A stretch of DNA of 64,000 nucleotides from Halioglobus japonicus (GTDB lineage: Bacteria > Pseudomonadota > Gammaproteobacteria > Pseudomonadales > Halieaceae), in NCBI RefSeq assembly GCF_001983995.1, contig NZ_CP019450.1, forward strand, positions 3,968,001-4,032,000, given 5' to 3'. The notes beneath the pieces were generated by a model, which worked only from the letters and a program-made list of their open reading frames with translations, had not been told where the DNA came from and made no database searches. Positions 17,315-28,066 of the stretch are shown in pieces (the stretch's first letter is position 1; every line of letters starts with the position of its first letter). Position numbers and translations under genes: made by a program.

Positions 17315-18004
17315 TCAGTGTCCTGGTTCGTCGTTCCAGAGGATCTTGTGCAGCTGTAGCTGCATGCGCACTGGCAGGTTATCCTCGAGGATCCATTCGG
17401 CGAGTTCGCGACCGCTGAGCTGGCCGTGACTCGGCGACAGCAGTACCTCAGCCACGCGCGTGGCCAGCTGATACTCTTCCAGCTTAAAACGCATCCACTC
17501 GTAATCTGCCCGATCACAGATCACGAACTTCACCTGATCATGGGGTTTCAGCAACGGGATATTAGCGTAATCATTGCGCGACATTTCTCCCGAGGCCGGC
17601 GTTTTCAAATCAAGCACCGTCACCACCCGCGGATCGACGCCGGCCAGCGGCATTGCCCCGCCGGTTTCCAATGACACCTCGTAGCCCGCATCACACAACC
17701 GGATAAGCAGCGGCAGACAATTGGGCTGCGCCAGCGGTTCTCCTCCGGTGACAGTGACATAGCGCGGCTGCCACTCGGCCACCTTGGCAGCAATGTGGTC
17801 GAGCGTAAATATCTCACCGCCGCTAAACGCGTACTCGGTGTCACAGTAAACGCAGCGCAGTGGACAGCCGGTCAGGCGCACAAATACCGTGGGCAGACCA
17901 ACCGTACGGGTTTCGCCCTGCAGCGAGTAGAACATCTCGGTGAGGCGCAGTGTCGGCGTTGTATCAAGGGTGGAGTCAGTGGATTGTGGAGCGTGATCGG
18001 CCAT
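17315..18004 (-). CDS. queE: 7-carboxy-7-deazaguanine synthase
   Basis: A 229-residue radical SAM enzyme making 7-carboxy-7-deazaguanine from 6-carboxytetrahydropterin, the step before QueC. The N-terminal substrate motif EMFYSLQGE is followed by the radical SAM cluster motif CPLRCVYC (C-x3-C-x2-C), then VTVTGGEP, the GGE motif that binds SAM. The C-terminal part ([21 protein letters not shown]) is typical. The first 18 residues are a short polar extension. It lies between cpoB (29 bp) and queC (4 bp). This association with the tol-pal genes is common in gammaproteobacteria. Confidence 0.96.
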   Translation of the reverse strand: MADHAPQSTDSTLDTTPTLRLTEMFYSLQGETRTVGLPTVFVRLTGCPLRCVYCDTEYAFSGGEIFTLDHIAAKVAEWQPRYVTVTGGEPLAQPNCLPLLIRLCDAGYEVSLETGGAMPLAGVDPRVVTVLDLKTPASGEMSRNDYANIPLLKPHDQVKFVICDRADYEWMRFKLEEYQLATRVAEVLLSPSHGQLSGRELAEWILEDNLPVRMQLQLHKILWNDEPGH

Positions 18005-18033
18005 AGGAGGAGCGCGCCCTGAGGCGCGCGGAA

Positions 18034-18987
18034 TCAGTAGTTCTGAGCAAGGAAATCCCGGGCCAGTTTGACCGCGGAACTGCTGGTGTTACCGTATTGG
18101 CTGATGACGCGCTCCATGTGCTCACGGGCGCGCTCGCGATTGCCCTTCTCGAAGTAGACTTTGCCGAGCTTGTACATGGCATCCGGTGCCTTACCGTTCG
18201 TGGGGTACTGATCGAGTAGCAAGGTAAAGGCCTGCCGTGAACCTTCCAGATCACGGGGCTGCACCACCAGATAAAGCTCACCCAGCCAATAATGAGCATT
18301 GGGTGCATACTTGCCATCCGGATAAGCGCGCAGGAAATCATTAAACGCCGTCACGGCCTCGTCAAACTGCTGGCTGCGCACCAACGAGTACGCCGCCTTG
18401 TAGGCCTGGGCTTCGCCGGGGATTTCCGCAGCGCCGCCACCTATAGCGCCACCGCCTACTGGAGCTGGAGCAACCTGAGTACTCCCACCGCTGGCCGTCG
18501 GGGCACTACCGCCGCCCGCACTCAGGCGCTTGTCGAGGTCGACATAGCGCTCAAGGCTCTGGGCCTTGAGAATTCGCAGTTCATTGGCTTGCTCTTCCAC
18601 CATGCCGTTGAGCCGCATCACCTCCTGCTGCAACTGCTGGACCTGCAGGAACAGATTGCCAACATTGCCCTGGCCACCGACGGCCTGGGAGGTCATCTGG
18701 CTTGCCGGGGGCGGTGTCGCTGTTGTCGGCGCCGCCGGGGCACTAGTAACGCCGTAGCTGGTGGCCGGGTAAGTCTGGGCAGGCTGGACGCTGTAGGGAT
18801 CGCGGCTGGCCGGCGTGGCGTAAGGGTCTGACACAGCGGGCTGTACCGGAGCCGATTGCGGTGCGGACTGGCGCCCACTGCGCTCGGCTTCCACATCCAC
18901 ATAGTCTTGTGCATGGGCCACAAAGCAGAACGGGCTGGTCACAATGACCAGCCCGCCCGCCACAAGCCATTTGCTTATGCCTGTCAT
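18034..18987 (-). CDS. cpoB: Cell division coordinator CpoB (YbgF)
   Basis: A 317-residue periplasmic protein. It has a signal peptide ending at about residue 26 (VAHAQD), a Pro/Ala/Ser-rich linker, a coiled coil at about 105-155 (NLFLQVQQLQQEVMRLNG) that trimerises the protein, and a C-terminal TPR domain of three repeats (YSLVRSQQFDEAVTAF, HYWLGELY, YKLGKVYFEKGNRERA). CpoB links Tol-Pal with PBP1B so that peptidoglycan synthesis and outer-membrane constriction stay coordinated. The linker is longer than in E. coli, which accounts for the greater length. It follows pal with a 7-bp gap. Confidence 0.95.
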   Translation of the reverse strand: MTGISKWLVAGGLVIVTSPFCFVAHAQDYVDVEAERSGRQSAPQSAPVQPAVSDPYATPASRDPYSVQPAQTYPATSYGVTSAPAAPTTATPPPASQMTSQAVGGQGNVGNLFLQVQQLQQEVMRLNGMVEEQANELRILKAQSLERYVDLDKRLSAGGGSAPTASGGSTQVAPAPVGGGAIGGGAAEIPGEAQAYKAAYSLVRSQQFDEAVTAFNDFLRAYPDGKYAPNAHYWLGELYLVVQPRDLEGSRQAFTLLLDQYPTNGKAPDAMYKLGKVYFEKGNRERAREHMERVISQYGNTSSSAVKLARDFLAQNY

Positions 18988-18994
18988 AGCGCGA

Positions 18995-19513
18995 TTACTT
19001 CAGTTCAACGCGCCGGTTCTGTGACCAGTTGGCTTCACCGGAACCGTAGGCGTTGGGACGCTCTTCACCGTAGCTGACTGTCTCAATACGTGAGCCAGCA
19101 ACACCATTCACTACCATGTAGTCTCGTACCGCGTTGGCACGACGTTCACCCAGAGCCATGTTGTACTCGCGAGTACCACGCTCGTCAGTATGACCTTCCA
19201 GGCGAACGGTTTCGTTGTTGCCGGCCAGGTAAGAGATGTGGGCATCCAGAGCAGCGATCGCTTCGGGCTTCAGGGTGTAGCTGTCGTAGTCGAAGAAGAA
19301 AACACTACCGGCAGCAATTGCTGCGTCACGGAAGCGCTGCTGCTCTGCCTGCTGTGCAGCGAGAGCCTCTTGCTCGGCAATGCGTGCCGCCTCGGCTGCC
19401 GCTGCCGCGGCTGCTGCTTCTTCTTGCTCCTTGGAATTACCGGAACAAGCTGCCAGGAATGCTGCTGCAAACAGCAGTGTAATAGCCTTACCGGCAACAG
19501 GTAGTTGTTTCAT
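18995..19513 (-). CDS. pal: Peptidoglycan-associated lipoprotein
   Basis: A 172-residue outer-membrane lipoprotein. The lipobox is FLAACS (Cys at 23), followed by an unusually Ala/Glu-rich coiled-coil-like linker (about 28-62) and the OmpA-like peptidoglycan-binding domain. That domain contains [30 protein letters not shown] and GEERP, and the Asp and Arg that bind diaminopimelate are in HTDERGT. It anchors the outer membrane to the wall and works with TolB. Its place between tolB and cpoB is canonical. Confidence 0.97.
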   Translation of the reverse strand: MKQLPVAGKAITLLFAAAFLAACSGNSKEQEEAAAAAAAAEAARIAEQEALAAQQAEQQRFRDAAIAAGSVFFFDYDSYTLKPEAIAALDAHISYLAGNNETVRLEGHTDERGTREYNMALGERRANAVRDYMVVNGVAGSRIETVSYGEERPNAYGSGEANWSQNRRVELK

Positions 19514-19569
19514 AATACTCTTCCTTAAAAGAACTTGGTTTCTATAATCTTAGCTTCTAAAGAGCGCTA

Positions 19570-20868
19570 TCAGCGCTCCATATAAGGTGACCATGCTGGC
19601 TCCCGCACGTCGCCCTCTCTCGAAGGCAGGCGGAACTTTACTCCCCCATCGACAGATACCGCGGCGAGTATCCCGCGACCTGCATGTTTCGTTGCGTACA
19701 ATACCATGGAACCATTGGGTGCGATACTGGGAGATTCATCCAATTCAGTAGAAGTCAGCACCTGCAAACGGTTGGTCACAAGGTCGTGGATAGCAATGTG
19801 GAAACGGCCATTTACCTGGTGCACCATGACCACATTGCGACCGTCCTGGGCGACTCTGGCACGTGCGTTATAAACACCTTCATAGGTGAGTCGCTCGGTA
19901 TTGCCGGTACGCATATCGTACTTGTAGATCTGCGGACGGCCACCGCGATCCGAGGTAAACAATAGTGTCCTGCCGTCCGGCGTCCAGGTAGGTTCGGTAT
20001 CGATAGCGTAGTGGCGCGTCAGCCGCGTCAGTTGCTTGGTGGCGAGATCCAGCAGGTATATATCCGGGCTGCCGTCCTTGGACAGCACCATGGCCATGCT
20101 GCGGCCATCCGGCGACCAGGCCGGAGCACCATTGAGGCCCTTGAAGTTGGTCAATTGCTCGCGTGCGCCACTGGACAGATTCTGGCGATAAATGGCCGGG
20201 CGCCCGGTTTCAAAGGACACATAGGAAATCTCGCTGCCATCTGGCGACCAGCCCGGGGCCATAATTGGCTCACGAGACTCCAGCAGCACAATCGGGCGGG
20301 CACCATCGGAATCCGCCAGGGTGAGGCGATAGTAGTCCTTGCCGCCCTCCACACGGGTCACAGACACATATAACAGGCGAGTGGCAAAGGCGCCGCGAAT
20401 CCCCGTGAGCTTTTCATAAACATCGTCAGCCACCCGGTGAGCAATCATGCGCGCCTCGTTAATCGGCCCGGTCTCAACACCCTGGTAAACGCGCGCCTGG
20501 CGGGTCACGTCATACAGCTCGTATTCCACCCGCAAATCCTGGCCCGAGGCAGAGGAGCGACCGATCAGAATGTATTCCGTATCCAGCGCTCGCCAGTCAC
20601 GGTAGAAGATGTCGCGCTCGGTGCTGGGGCGCCCCAGCATCTCGGCGCGGCCCACCGGTGCGAACTGGCCGCTGCGTGCGAGATCACTGTCCACGACCCA
20701 GGCAATATCTTCCGGCGCCGGGCCAGGGCCCGCCCAGGCAAAGGGCACCACTGCAATCGCGGTGGGATCATCCACACCCTGGGTTATTTCAATTGTAAGT
20801 TGAGCCCGTGCATTCAACGCCATCAGTGCCAGAAGCACGGGCGCCAGAGCCAATACCAGCCGTTTCAT
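19570..20868 (-). CDS. tolB: Tol-Pal system protein TolB
   Basis: A 432-residue periplasmic protein with a signal peptide (cleavage near NARAQ, residue 22). It has an N-terminal domain of about 130 residues and a C-terminal six-bladed beta-propeller visible as WD40-like PD40 repeats ([56 protein letters not shown]). It binds Pal and, through its N-terminus, TolA. Its start overlaps the tolA stop by 1 bp (TGATG), so translation is coupled. There are 56 bp to pal. Confidence 0.97.
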   Translation of the reverse strand: MKRLVLALAPVLLALMALNARAQLTIEITQGVDDPTAIAVVPFAWAGPGPAPEDIAWVVDSDLARSGQFAPVGRAEMLGRPSTERDIFYRDWRALDTEYILIGRSSASGQDLRVEYELYDVTRQARVYQGVETGPINEARMIAHRVADDVYEKLTGIRGAFATRLLYVSVTRVEGGKDYYRLTLADSDGARPIVLLESREPIMAPGWSPDGSEISYVSFETGRPAIYRQNLSSGAREQLTNFKGLNGAPAWSPDGRSMAMVLSKDGSPDIYLLDLATKQLTRLTRHYAIDTEPTWTPDGRTLLFTSDRGGRPQIYKYDMRTGNTERLTYEGVYNARARVAQDGRNVVMVHQVNGRFHIAIHDLVTNRLQVLTSTELDESPSIAPNGSMVLYATKHAGRGILAAVSVDGGVKFRLPSREGDVREPAWSPYMER

Positions 20869-21614
20869 CAGTATCTTAAGTCCTCGGGTCTGAATAACAG
20901 GCGGAAGCGCCTAAAGTTTTTCTCAAATTCATTGGCGGGCAGATTCTTGAGCTCGGGAAAGCTGCCGGCCTTTTCTACTGCATTCATCGCGGAGCGATCA
21001 AAAGCGCTGTTACCACTGCTGCGCTCAAGGCGCACGCTGACCACTTCACCGGTGGGCACCAACTGTACAATCAACACCGCCTCCATACCGTTGCGAGCAC
21101 TCGGGGGGCGGCTCCAGTAATTAATGACTGTGCGCTGAATCAGGGCGGCATAGCTGGCGGCCATTTCATCGGCCGTCACGGCCGCCTCTGCCGCGAGCAC
21201 TTCCTCTTCCTCGGCCATGGCACGGGCCAGATCCGCGCGAGCGATGGCAGCGAGTTCCTCTTCGGTAATGCGGGGCTCGGGCTTGGGTTCCGGCTTTGGC
21301 TCTACCTTGGGCTGTGGCTTGGGCTTGGGTGGCGCGGGCTTTGGCTTGGGCTTGGCCACCGGCTTGGGTTGTTTGGGTTTCGGCTTGGCCACCGGTTTCG
21401 GCTTGGGTTTGGCGATCAACTCACTGGCATCCACTAGGCGGGCATTAATTACTTTCGGCGGTGCCTTGGCCTCGATGGTTTTGGTTTCCATCGGGCTCGA
21501 CCAGTTCCACAACATAAATGCCAGGATCATCGCATGCAGGGCGATGCTTGCCATGGCCGGGCGCACCACAATGCGCGGCGCCACGGGCTTGGCATAGACG
21601 GAGTCAGTGCTCAC
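20868..21614 (-). CDS. tolA: Tol-Pal system protein TolA
   Basis: A 248-residue protein, shorter than E. coli TolA (421). It has an N-terminal membrane helix (about 21-38), a Lys/Pro-rich stretch of repeated KPKP units (about 65-115) in place of a long Ala-rich helix, a short helical linker, and a C-terminal TonB/TolA-like domain ([22 protein letters not shown]). TolA passes the energy of TolQR to TolB-Pal at the septum. It overlaps tolR by 4 bp (ATGA). The short repeated domain is seen directly; its effect on reach is inference. Confidence 0.93.
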   Translation of the reverse strand: MSTDSVYAKPVAPRIVVRPAMASIALHAMILAFMLWNWSSPMETKTIEAKAPPKVINARLVDASELIAKPKPKPVAKPKPKQPKPVAKPKPKPAPPKPKPQPKVEPKPEPKPEPRITEEELAAIARADLARAMAEEEEVLAAEAAVTADEMAASYAALIQRTVINYWSRPPSARNGMEAVLIVQLVPTGEVVSVRLERSSGNSAFDRSAMNAVEKAGSFPELKNLPANEFEKNFRRFRLLFRPEDLRY

Positions 21615-22030
21615 TGAGGGTTCTCGGTTACCAGGCCGACACTGGGCGCACCGGCCTGTTGCAGGGCGACCATCACCGTCACAACCTCGCCGTAGGGGAC
21701 AGCCTCGTCACCCCAGATAAGCACCGGCTTATCCGGGTTGCGCTTAATCACTTTAGACACCCGGTCCTTGATGGTGGCCAGCGCAAGCACCTGCTTCTCC
21801 TGCCCCAGGTTCAGAAACAGCTGGCCACTGGCATCCACGGATACGATTAACGGCTCGCTGTCCTGATTTTCGACAGGGTCCGCGGCGGCCTCGGGCAGAT
21901 CAACTTTCACCCCCTGCATCAGCATGGGCGCCGTGACCATGAAGATAATCAGCAAGACCAGCATCACATCGATATACGGCACGACGTTGATCTCTGCCAT
22001 GGGTTTGCGCTTGCCGCGGGCTCTGCTCAC
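21611..22030 (-). CDS. tolR: Tol-Pal system protein TolR
   Basis: A 139-residue ExbD/TolR protein. It has one transmembrane helix (about 16-38, starting VVPYIDVMLVLLIIFMV) carrying the conserved proton-path Asp, followed by a periplasmic domain that begins at QGVKVDLPEA. With TolQ it forms the inner-membrane stator that uses the proton motive force to drive TolA. It lies 6 bp after tolQ and overlaps tolA by 4 bp, within the tolQRAB operon. Confidence 0.96.
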   Translation of the reverse strand: MSRARGKRKPMAEINVVPYIDVMLVLLIIFMVTAPMLMQGVKVDLPEAAADPVENQDSEPLIVSVDASGQLFLNLGQEKQVLALATIKDRVSKVIKRNPDKPVLIWGDEAVPYGEVVTVMVALQQAGAPSVGLVTENPQ

Positions 22031-22036
22031 GGTAGC

Positions 22037-22741
22037 TCAGCCTCCCTGACGGGCGCGCAGTGCGTACGCCTGGCGGTAGAGAATACTGGAGAACTCATCT
22101 ACAAAAGTGTCATAGCGGTTACTGAACACCTCTACCTTGGCGGCAAAACGGTTGTAGGCGAGTACCGCAGGGATCGCAGCAAACAGGCCCATGGCGGTTG
22201 CAACCAGCGCCTCGGAGATACCCGGCGCCACTGTGGCAAGCGTTGCCTGGGTAGCATTGGCCAAGCCGCGGAAGGAATGCATAATGCCCCAAACGGTGCC
22301 AAACAGACCGATATATGGGCTGGTGGAACCCACAGAAGCCAGAAACGCCAGGTGACGCTCGAGACGTTCTTCCTCACGCAATACCGCCACACGCATGGCG
22401 CGCCGTGAACCCTCCAGAATGGCCTCGGAGTCCATTTCCTTTTGCTGGGCCAGGCGCGAAAACTCCTTGAAGCCCGCCCTGAAAATACTCTCCATACCCA
22501 GAATGGCATGCCCGTCGGAGGCCTTTTCGTTCCCTTCGCGATAGAGCTGGGAGAGATCGATACCCGACCAGAAACGCTCCTCGAAGCTGTACATTTCCTC
22601 GCGCGCATTACGGAAGTAAATATAGCGCTGGACGATCATGTACCAGGACAGAATTGAGGCCATGACCAGCATTGCCATGACCACCTGCACGGTGAAACTG
22701 GCGTGAAGAATGAGGTCTATCAGGCTAAGTTGCTCTTCCAA
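22037..22741 (-). CDS. tolQ: Tol-Pal system protein TolQ
   Basis: A 234-residue MotA/TolQ/ExbB family protein with three membrane segments at about 13-36, 135-157 and 170-192. The conserved cytoplasmic motif is seen as AFLASVGSTSPYIGLFGTVWGIM, followed by VAPGISEALVATAMGLFAAIPAVLAYN. TolQ pentamers surround TolR in the proton-driven motor. It begins 23 bp after ybgC, the usual first gene of the tol-pal operon. Confidence 0.97.
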   Translation of the reverse strand: MEEQLSLIDLILHASFTVQVVMAMLVMASILSWYMIVQRYIYFRNAREEMYSFEERFWSGIDLSQLYREGNEKASDGHAILGMESIFRAGFKEFSRLAQQKEMDSEAILEGSRRAMRVAVLREEERLERHLAFLASVGSTSPYIGLFGTVWGIMHSFRGLANATQATLATVAPGISEALVATAMGLFAAIPAVLAYNRFAAKVEVFSNRYDTFVDEFSSILYRQAYALRARQGG

Positions 22742-22764
22742 GAGGGATCCCCTTTTGCGTTATG

Positions 22765-23175
22765 TCATTCTGCCCCGGACAGGCGTGCCACCATATCCCG
22801 GGGTATACGGCGCGGTTTGACCGAAGTGCTGTCTACGCATGCGATGCGAATGTCGCCACCGGCAAGCACTTCGTCGCCGCGCAATACTCGCTGGGCAAAG
22901 GTCATCGAGGCCCCGCCCAACTCAGTGATCTCTGCCGTGGCGATCAATTCATCGTCCAACTTGGCAGGTGCCCGGTATTCTACCGCCACATTGCGCACCA
23001 CGAACATCAGATCGTTATTGAATATGTAATCTTTGCCGTAGCCCATCGCCCGCATGAACTCCGTGCGAGCGCGCTCCATAAATTTGAGATAATTGACGTA
23101 ATAGACAATACCACCGGCATCCGTATCTTCAATGTAGACACGTAGCGGCAGAGAAAATTCCTGGCCAGACGTCAC
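22765..23175 (-). CDS. ybgC: Tol-pal-associated acyl-CoA thioesterase
   Basis: A 136-residue hotdog-fold thioesterase. The YbgC signature is [26 protein letters not shown] (about 13-38), with the catalytic Asp in DTDAGG. The remaining strands ([34 protein letters not shown]) fit the family. In other bacteria it acts on short- or long-chain acyl-CoA and is linked to phospholipid metabolism; its role beside tol-pal is unsettled. Its ATG overlaps the ruvB stop by 4 bp. Confidence 0.95.
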   Translation of the reverse strand: MTSGQEFSLPLRVYIEDTDAGGIVYYVNYLKFMERARTEFMRAMGYGKDYIFNNDLMFVVRNVAVEYRAPAKLDDELIATAEITELGGASMTFAQRVLRGDEVLAGGDIRIACVDSTSVKPRRIPRDMVARLSGAE

Positions 23176-24229
23176 TCTTCCTGCCCGCCATCTAGATCCA
23201 GCGACAAATTGCCCGCCTCACCTGGCCTGGGCTGAGGCAGCCCGAAATGCAGGTAGGCGTTGCGCGTCACCACTCGGCCGCGGGGTGTGCGCACCACATA
23301 TCCCTGCTGGATCAGGTAGGGTTCGAGCACATCTTCAATCGTCCCGCGCTCCTCGGAAATGGCCGCAGCTAGGCTATCGACCCCCACCGGACCGCCATCG
23401 AACTTCTCAATCATGGCGAGGAGCAGGCGGCGATCCTGGTGATCAAAGCCCTGCTGGTCAACGCTGAGCATATCCAGCGCGCGGTCAGCGACTTCAGCGC
23501 CAATATGGCCATCAGCCTTCACTTCCGCGTAATCGCGGACCCGGCGCAACAGGCGATTGGCAATTCGGGGCGTGCCCGGGAGCGGCGCGCAATTTCGGTG
23601 GCGCCCTGCTTGTCGATGCCCATACCGAGAATGCGCGCCGAGCGCTCCACAATATGTGCAAGGTCGGCGACCTCATAGAACTCAAGGCGCTGCACGATAC
23701 CGAAACGATCGCGCAACGGTGAGGTAAGCAATCCCGCGCGCGTGGTGGCACCGATCAGGGTGAAGGGAGGCAGGTCGAGCTTGATCGAGCGGGCCGCGGG
23801 ACCTTCCCCGATCATAATGTCGAGCTGGTAGTCCTCCATGGCCGGATACAGCACTTCCTCTACGAAGGGGCTGAGGCGATGTATCTCATCGATAAACAAG
23901 ACGTCGCCGGGCTCGAGGTTGGTCATCAGCGCAGCGATATCACCGGCCTTCTCCAGCACCGGTCCTGAAGTCGTTTTAAGGGACACGCCCATCTCGTTGG
24001 CAATAATGCTCGCCAGCGTGGTTTTGCCCAGCCCGGGCGGGCCAAAAATCAGGGTGTGGTCGAGCGGCTCACCGCGGCCTTTGGCCGCCTGCAGAAATAT
24101 ACTCATCTGCTCGCGAACAGCCTTCTGGCCGACGTATTCATCCAGCGATTTCGGGCGAATAGCGCGATCGAGGGCATCCTCCCGGGGGCCTTCAGGCTCC
24201 GGGGCGATCAGGCGGTCGGTTTCTATCAT
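23172..24229 (-). CDS. ruvB: Holliday junction branch migration DNA helicase RuvB, frame interrupted by one missing base
   Basis: RuvB is the hexameric AAA+ motor that drives branch migration of Holliday junctions with RuvA. It has Walker [10 protein letters not shown], Walker [10 protein letters not shown], sensor IGATTRAG and the arginine-finger region SPLRDRFG. The C-terminal winged helix ([24 protein letters not shown]) lies in another frame. The switch is at 23575-23577, where three G on the coding strand should be four: with one base added the text reads [19 protein letters not shown], as in the family, and gives 352 residues. A true loss is unlikely because the rest is perfectly conserved and other ordinary genes show the same error. 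It overlaps ruvA and ybgC by 4 bp each. Confidence 0.93.
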
Positions 24230-24836
24230 CCGCTCACCATCGATTTCAGGGCCCGGCGGATCAGCTCTTCCGAATCCGCAATGGAGTCATCGTTCACTGC
24301 GGCAACCACCTTGGCCGCTTCGGCCGGCTTATACCCGAGGGCAATTAGCGCGCCCTCGGCGTCGGCGACCATATCGGCCACCGGTTCGATCACAGCGCCA
24401 CCAGCGGACCCGCCGGCTTCCATCTCGCCGAGCCAGTCCTTGAGCTTGTCGCGCATCTCAATCAACAGGCGCTCGGCGGTTTTTTTGCCCACCCCGGGCA
24501 GGGCCGACAGGCCGGAAATATCGTCGCGCTGCACGCAGCCAATAAAGCTTTTGGCATCCATACCCGAGAGAATGGTCAGGGCCAGCTTGGGCCGACCCGG
24601 TTCACTTTGATTAATTGGCGGAACAGTTCACGATCGCGCTCATCGATGAAGCCATACAGCAGCTGGGCGTCCTCGCGCACCACAAAATGCGTGAGCAGTG
24701 TCACCTGCGCCCCCAGCTCGGGCAGCTGGAACAAGGTGGTCATGGGCACCTGCAGCTCGTAGCCGACACCACCGACATCCACCAGAATATCCGGTGGCTG
24801 TTTGGCAGCCAGCGTACCCCGAATTCTACCTATCAT
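24226..24836 (-). CDS. ruvA: Holliday junction branch migration protein RuvA, frame interrupted by one missing base
   Basis: RuvA binds four-way junctions and loads RuvB. Domain I starts [27 protein letters not shown]. The two helix-hairpin-helix segments follow ([13 protein letters not shown] across the break, and [18 protein letters not shown]). The C-terminal three-helix domain that contacts RuvB is at the end ([16 protein letters not shown]). The frame breaks at 24589-24591, where GGG on the plus strand should be GGGG. Adding it gives exactly 203 residues, the E. coli length. I regard it as functional with a consensus error. It lies 15 bp after ruvC. Confidence 0.93.
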
Positions 24837-24851
24837 GGAGGGCCGATCCCC

Positions 24852-25370
24852 TTAACGTATCCGGCGCCGGCGCACAGAAGTGGCGCCAGCCATGTTGATC
24901 ATACTCTGTTGTGTGTGCGCGTGACACAGGGCAGCGGCCAACGCGTCCGCGGCATCCTCGGCGGGCTCAGAAGGCAGTTTTAGCAGCACTTTCACCATGT
25001 GCTGCACCTGCCCCTTATCTGCCGCACCAGTACCGACCACAGACTGTTTGATTTGCCGGGCCGAGTACTCAAACACATCCATATCCTGGGCCGCGCAGGC
25101 AACAATCGCCGCGCCCCTGGCCTGCCCCAGTTTGAGGGCAGAGCCGGCGCTCTTCCCCATGAAAACCTGCTCAATCGCCAGCGTTGCCGGCCCGTAAAGC
25201 TCAACCAACTCAGTCACACTGTCGTAGATGATCTTGAGCCGAGGCGCGATATCGCCCTCGGGCAGCTTAATCACACCCGACGTCACGTATTCAGCCTTCC
25301 CGGTCACATAATTGATGATTCCGAAGCCCGTTTTCCGCGACCCCGGATCGATTCCCATGATCAGCGCCAT
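24852..25370 (-). CDS. ruvC: Crossover junction endodeoxyribonuclease RuvC
   Basis: A 172-residue Holliday junction resolvase of the RNase H fold. The catalytic acids are visible in MGIDPGSRKTGFG (first Asp), LAIEQVFMG (Glu) and EDAADALAAALCH (the last two Asp). I chose ATG 25370 because it places MALIMGIDPGSR at the N-terminus, as in homologues; the longer open frame to 25442 runs into a palindromic repeat. The order ruvC-ruvA-ruvB and the small gaps support an operon with upstream yebC, which ends 111 bp before. Confidence 0.96.
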   Translation of the reverse strand: MALIMGIDPGSRKTGFGIINYVTGKAEYVTSGVIKLPEGDIAPRLKIIYDSVTELVELYGPATLAIEQVFMGKSAGSALKLGQARGAAIVACAAQDMDVFEYSARQIKQSVVGTGAADKGQVQHMVKVLLKLPSEPAEDAADALAAALCHAHTQQSMINMAGATSVRRRRIR

Positions 25371-25442
25371 CGCTTCGCCCCGCGCCACCCCACCAATGTC
25401 ATTATTCTGTACAAATATACAGGCATCTCCCCACCCCGTCAC

Positions 25443-25465
25443 CCGGGGTCAGACCCCAAATTTCT
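25443..25465. repeat. GGGGTCAGACCCC palindromic repeat
   Basis: The palindrome GGGGTCAGACCCC (25445-25457) followed by AAATTT sits between yebC and ruvC. Related copies lie at 41631-41669 and 57912-57930. This motif is common between genes in gammaproteobacteria (from memory), often as a REP-like element. Confidence 0.6.
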
Positions 25466-25481
25466 CAGGCACCCTGGGGTA

Positions 25482-26207
25482 TTAGTAGATGTCGGCGTTG
25501 GTGTAGACGTTCTGGACGTCGTCGAGGTCTTCGAGGGCGTCGATGAGGGCGAGGATGGATTCGGCGCTGCCGGCGTCTGCCATGGGCACGGTGGTGGAGG
25601 CGATCATGGTCACTTCGCCGCCGGCGGGCTCGAGGCCGGCCGCTTCCAGCGCCATTTTGACGGTGCCGAATTCCTCCCAGGGAGTAGTCACATCCAGAGA
25701 CCCATCCTCGTGAGCAGTGATATCTTCCGCACCGGCTTCCAGAGCCACTTCCATGACCTGTTCTTCGTCAGCCCCAGGGGCAAACCCGATCTGACCGACC
25801 CGGGAAAAGAGATAGGCAACCGAGCCATCTGTGCCCAGATTACCGCCACGTTTGGTAAACGCATGGCGCACTTCGGCCACGGTACGGTTGCGGTTGTCTG
25901 TCATCACCTCAACCAGTACCGCGACACCGCCGGGAGCGTAACCTTCGTAGGTCAGCTCCTCCATATTGTCGGCTTCGTTGGTACCGGCGCCACGGGCGAT
26001 AGCGCGGTCGATGGTGTCCCGGGTCATATTGGCACCCAGGGCTTTGTCGACCGCCGCGCGCAGGCGGGGGTTATCTTCGGGATGGGGGCCGCCCTGCTTG
26101 GCGGCCACGACGAGCTCACGGATCAGCTTGGTGAATACCTTGCCGCGCTTGGCGTCCTGAGCCGCCTTGCGATGCTTGATATTGGCCCATTTACTGTGGC
26201 CTGCCAT
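25482..26207 (-). CDS. yebC: YebC/PmpR family transcriptional regulator or translation factor
   Basis: A 241-residue YebC/TACO1 family protein. The N-terminus [22 protein letters not shown] and the segments [18 protein letters not shown] and [20 protein letters not shown] are diagnostic. Family members have been described as DNA-binding regulators and, more recently, as factors helping ribosomes at proline stretches. Its place between aspS and ruvC is the usual gammaproteobacterial order. It begins 32 bp after the aspS stop. Confidence 0.96.
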   Translation of the reverse strand: MAGHSKWANIKHRKAAQDAKRGKVFTKLIRELVVAAKQGGPHPEDNPRLRAAVDKALGANMTRDTIDRAIARGAGTNEADNMEELTYEGYAPGGVAVLVEVMTDNRNRTVAEVRHAFTKRGGNLGTDGSVAYLFSRVGQIGFAPGADEEQVMEVALEAGAEDITAHEDGSLDVTTPWEEFGTVKMALEAAGLEPAGGEVTMIASTTVPMADAGSAESILALIDALEDLDDVQNVYTNADIY

Positions 26208-26239
26208 GGCTGAACTCCGCGCTGGCGCCTAGAGAAGGC

Positions 26240-28018
26240 TCAGGCGCCTTCGCCTTCGGCCTTCTGGCGCAGACGAATATTCAGTTCACGCAGCTGCTGG
26301 GCATTCACCTCGCCAGGCGCGTCGGTCATCACACAGGCCGCTGTCTGGGTTTTGGGGAAGGCGATTACATCGCGAATGGATGCCGAATCGGTCATCAACA
26401 TCACCATGCGGTCCAGGCCAAAGGCGAGGCCACCGTGGGGCGGTGCACCGTATTGCAGGGCCTGAAGCAGGAAGCCAAATTTCTCGTTGGCCTCCTCGTC
26501 ACTTATCTCCAGAATGCGGAAAACCGCTTCCTGCATCTCGCGCTCGTGGATACGGACACTGCCGCCGCCGAGTTCACAGCCATTCAGCACCATGTCATAG
26601 GCACGCGACAGCGCGCCGGCGGGGTTGGCTTCCAGCTCCTCGACACTGCAGGAAGGCGCAGTGAAGGGGTGGTGCAGCGGAGTCAGACCACCATTGCCAT
26701 CGTCTTCGAACATCGGGAAGTCAACCACCCAGAGAGGTGCCCAGCCTTCACGCACCAGACCGAGATCCTCGGCCACCTTGATGCGCAGCGCACCGATTGC
26801 CTCGTTGACGACATTGGCCTTGTCTGCACCGAAGAAGATGATATCGCCGTCTGCAGCGCCGAGACGCTCCATCATCTCCATAACCACTTCATCGGGCATG
26901 AACTTGAGAATGGGCGCCTGCAGGCCCTCAACCCCGGCCGCCAGGTCATTTACCTTGATCCAGGCAAGGCCCTTGGCACCGAAGATGGAAACATACTTGG
27001 TGTAGTCGTCGATTTCCTTGCGGCTGATCTTGGCACCGCCGGGCACTTTCAAAGCGGCAACACGGCCGGCTTCATCGTCCGCGGGACCGCGGAAGACCTT
27101 GAAGTCGACCTGCTGCATGAGGTCATCAACGGACACGAGTTCCATGTCGATACGCAGGTCCGGCTTGTCCGAGCCATAGCGCTCTATAGCCTCGGAGTAA
27201 GGCATGTGGGGGAACTCGGGCAGATCGACATCCAGGGTCGACTTGAACAGTTCGCGCACCATGCGCTCGGTGATCGCCATAATCTCTTCCTCGCCGAGGA
27301 AGGATGTCTCGATATCAATCTGAGTGAACTCAGGCTGACGGTCGGCGCGCAGATCTTCGTCGCGGAAGCACTTGGCCACCTGGTAGTAACGGTCGAATCC
27401 AGACACCATCAGCAGCTGCTTGAACAGCTGAGGTGACTGGGGCAGAGCGAAAAACTGCCCCGGATGAGTGCGGCTCGGCACCAGGTAGTCGCGGGCACCT
27501 TCCGGGGTCGCCCGAGTCAGAATCGGGGTTTCGATATCCAGGAAGCCCTCGCTGTCGAGGAAGTTACGGATCGCCGAGGTGATTTTCGAGCGCTTGATCA
27601 GCTTGTCCTGCATTTCCTGGCGGCGCAGGTCCATATAGCGATATCGCAGACGGACTTCCTCGCCCACCGCGGTGTGCTCATCCAGCTGGAAGGGGGGCGT
27701 AGCCGCGGTATTGAGAATCTCGAGCTCCTTACCCAGGATTTCGATCTCACCGGTGGCCATTGCAGGATTAACGGTACCTTCACCGCGGGCGCGTACCCGG
27801 CCGGTAATTTTCAACACATATTCACTGCGAACCCGGTCCGCGCGCTCAAAGTGCTCTTCGGTGTCCGGGTCAAATACCACCTGAACAATGCCATCGCGGT
27901 CGCGCATATCGAGAAAAATCACCCCGCCATGGTCGCGGCGGCGATCAACCCATCCACAAATAGTGACGGTCTCGTCGATGTTGGCAGTGGACAGAACGCC
28001 ACAATAATGACTGCGCAT
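26240..28018 (-). CDS. aspS: Aspartate--tRNA ligase
   Basis: A 592-residue bacterial-type AspRS. It has an N-terminal OB-fold anticodon-binding domain ([23 protein letters not shown]), the class II catalytic core (motif 2 region [20 protein letters not shown], motif 3 [13 protein letters not shown]) and the bacterial GAD insertion between them. The length matches E. coli AspRS (590). It charges tRNA-Asp; whether it also charges tRNA-Asn cannot be decided from this window. It begins 48 bp after the FmdB-like gene. Confidence 0.97.
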   Translation of the reverse strand: MRSHYCGVLSTANIDETVTICGWVDRRRDHGGVIFLDMRDRDGIVQVVFDPDTEEHFERADRVRSEYVLKITGRVRARGEGTVNPAMATGEIEILGKELEILNTAATPPFQLDEHTAVGEEVRLRYRYMDLRRQEMQDKLIKRSKITSAIRNFLDSEGFLDIETPILTRATPEGARDYLVPSRTHPGQFFALPQSPQLFKQLLMVSGFDRYYQVAKCFRDEDLRADRQPEFTQIDIETSFLGEEEIMAITERMVRELFKSTLDVDLPEFPHMPYSEAIERYGSDKPDLRIDMELVSVDDLMQQVDFKVFRGPADDEAGRVAALKVPGGAKISRKEIDDYTKYVSIFGAKGLAWIKVNDLAAGVEGLQAPILKFMPDEVVMEMMERLGAADGDIIFFGADKANVVNEAIGALRIKVAEDLGLVREGWAPLWVVDFPMFEDDGNGGLTPLHHPFTAPSCSVEELEANPAGALSRAYDMVLNGCELGGGSVRIHEREMQEAVFRILEISDEEANEKFGFLLQALQYGAPPHGGLAFGLDRMVMLMTDSASIRDVIAFPKTQTAACVMTDAPGEVNAQQLRELNIRLRQKAEGEGA

Positions 28019-28066
28019 AATAAAATTCCGTATTTTGGCTATTCGCTCCGGCTTATTGCCGGGCGA

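Noticed and set aside
23172..24836. ruvA and ruvB as real pseudogenes
   Set aside because: Both are cured by one base in a G/C run, the cured proteins are fully conserved, and rplK and nusG show the same error.
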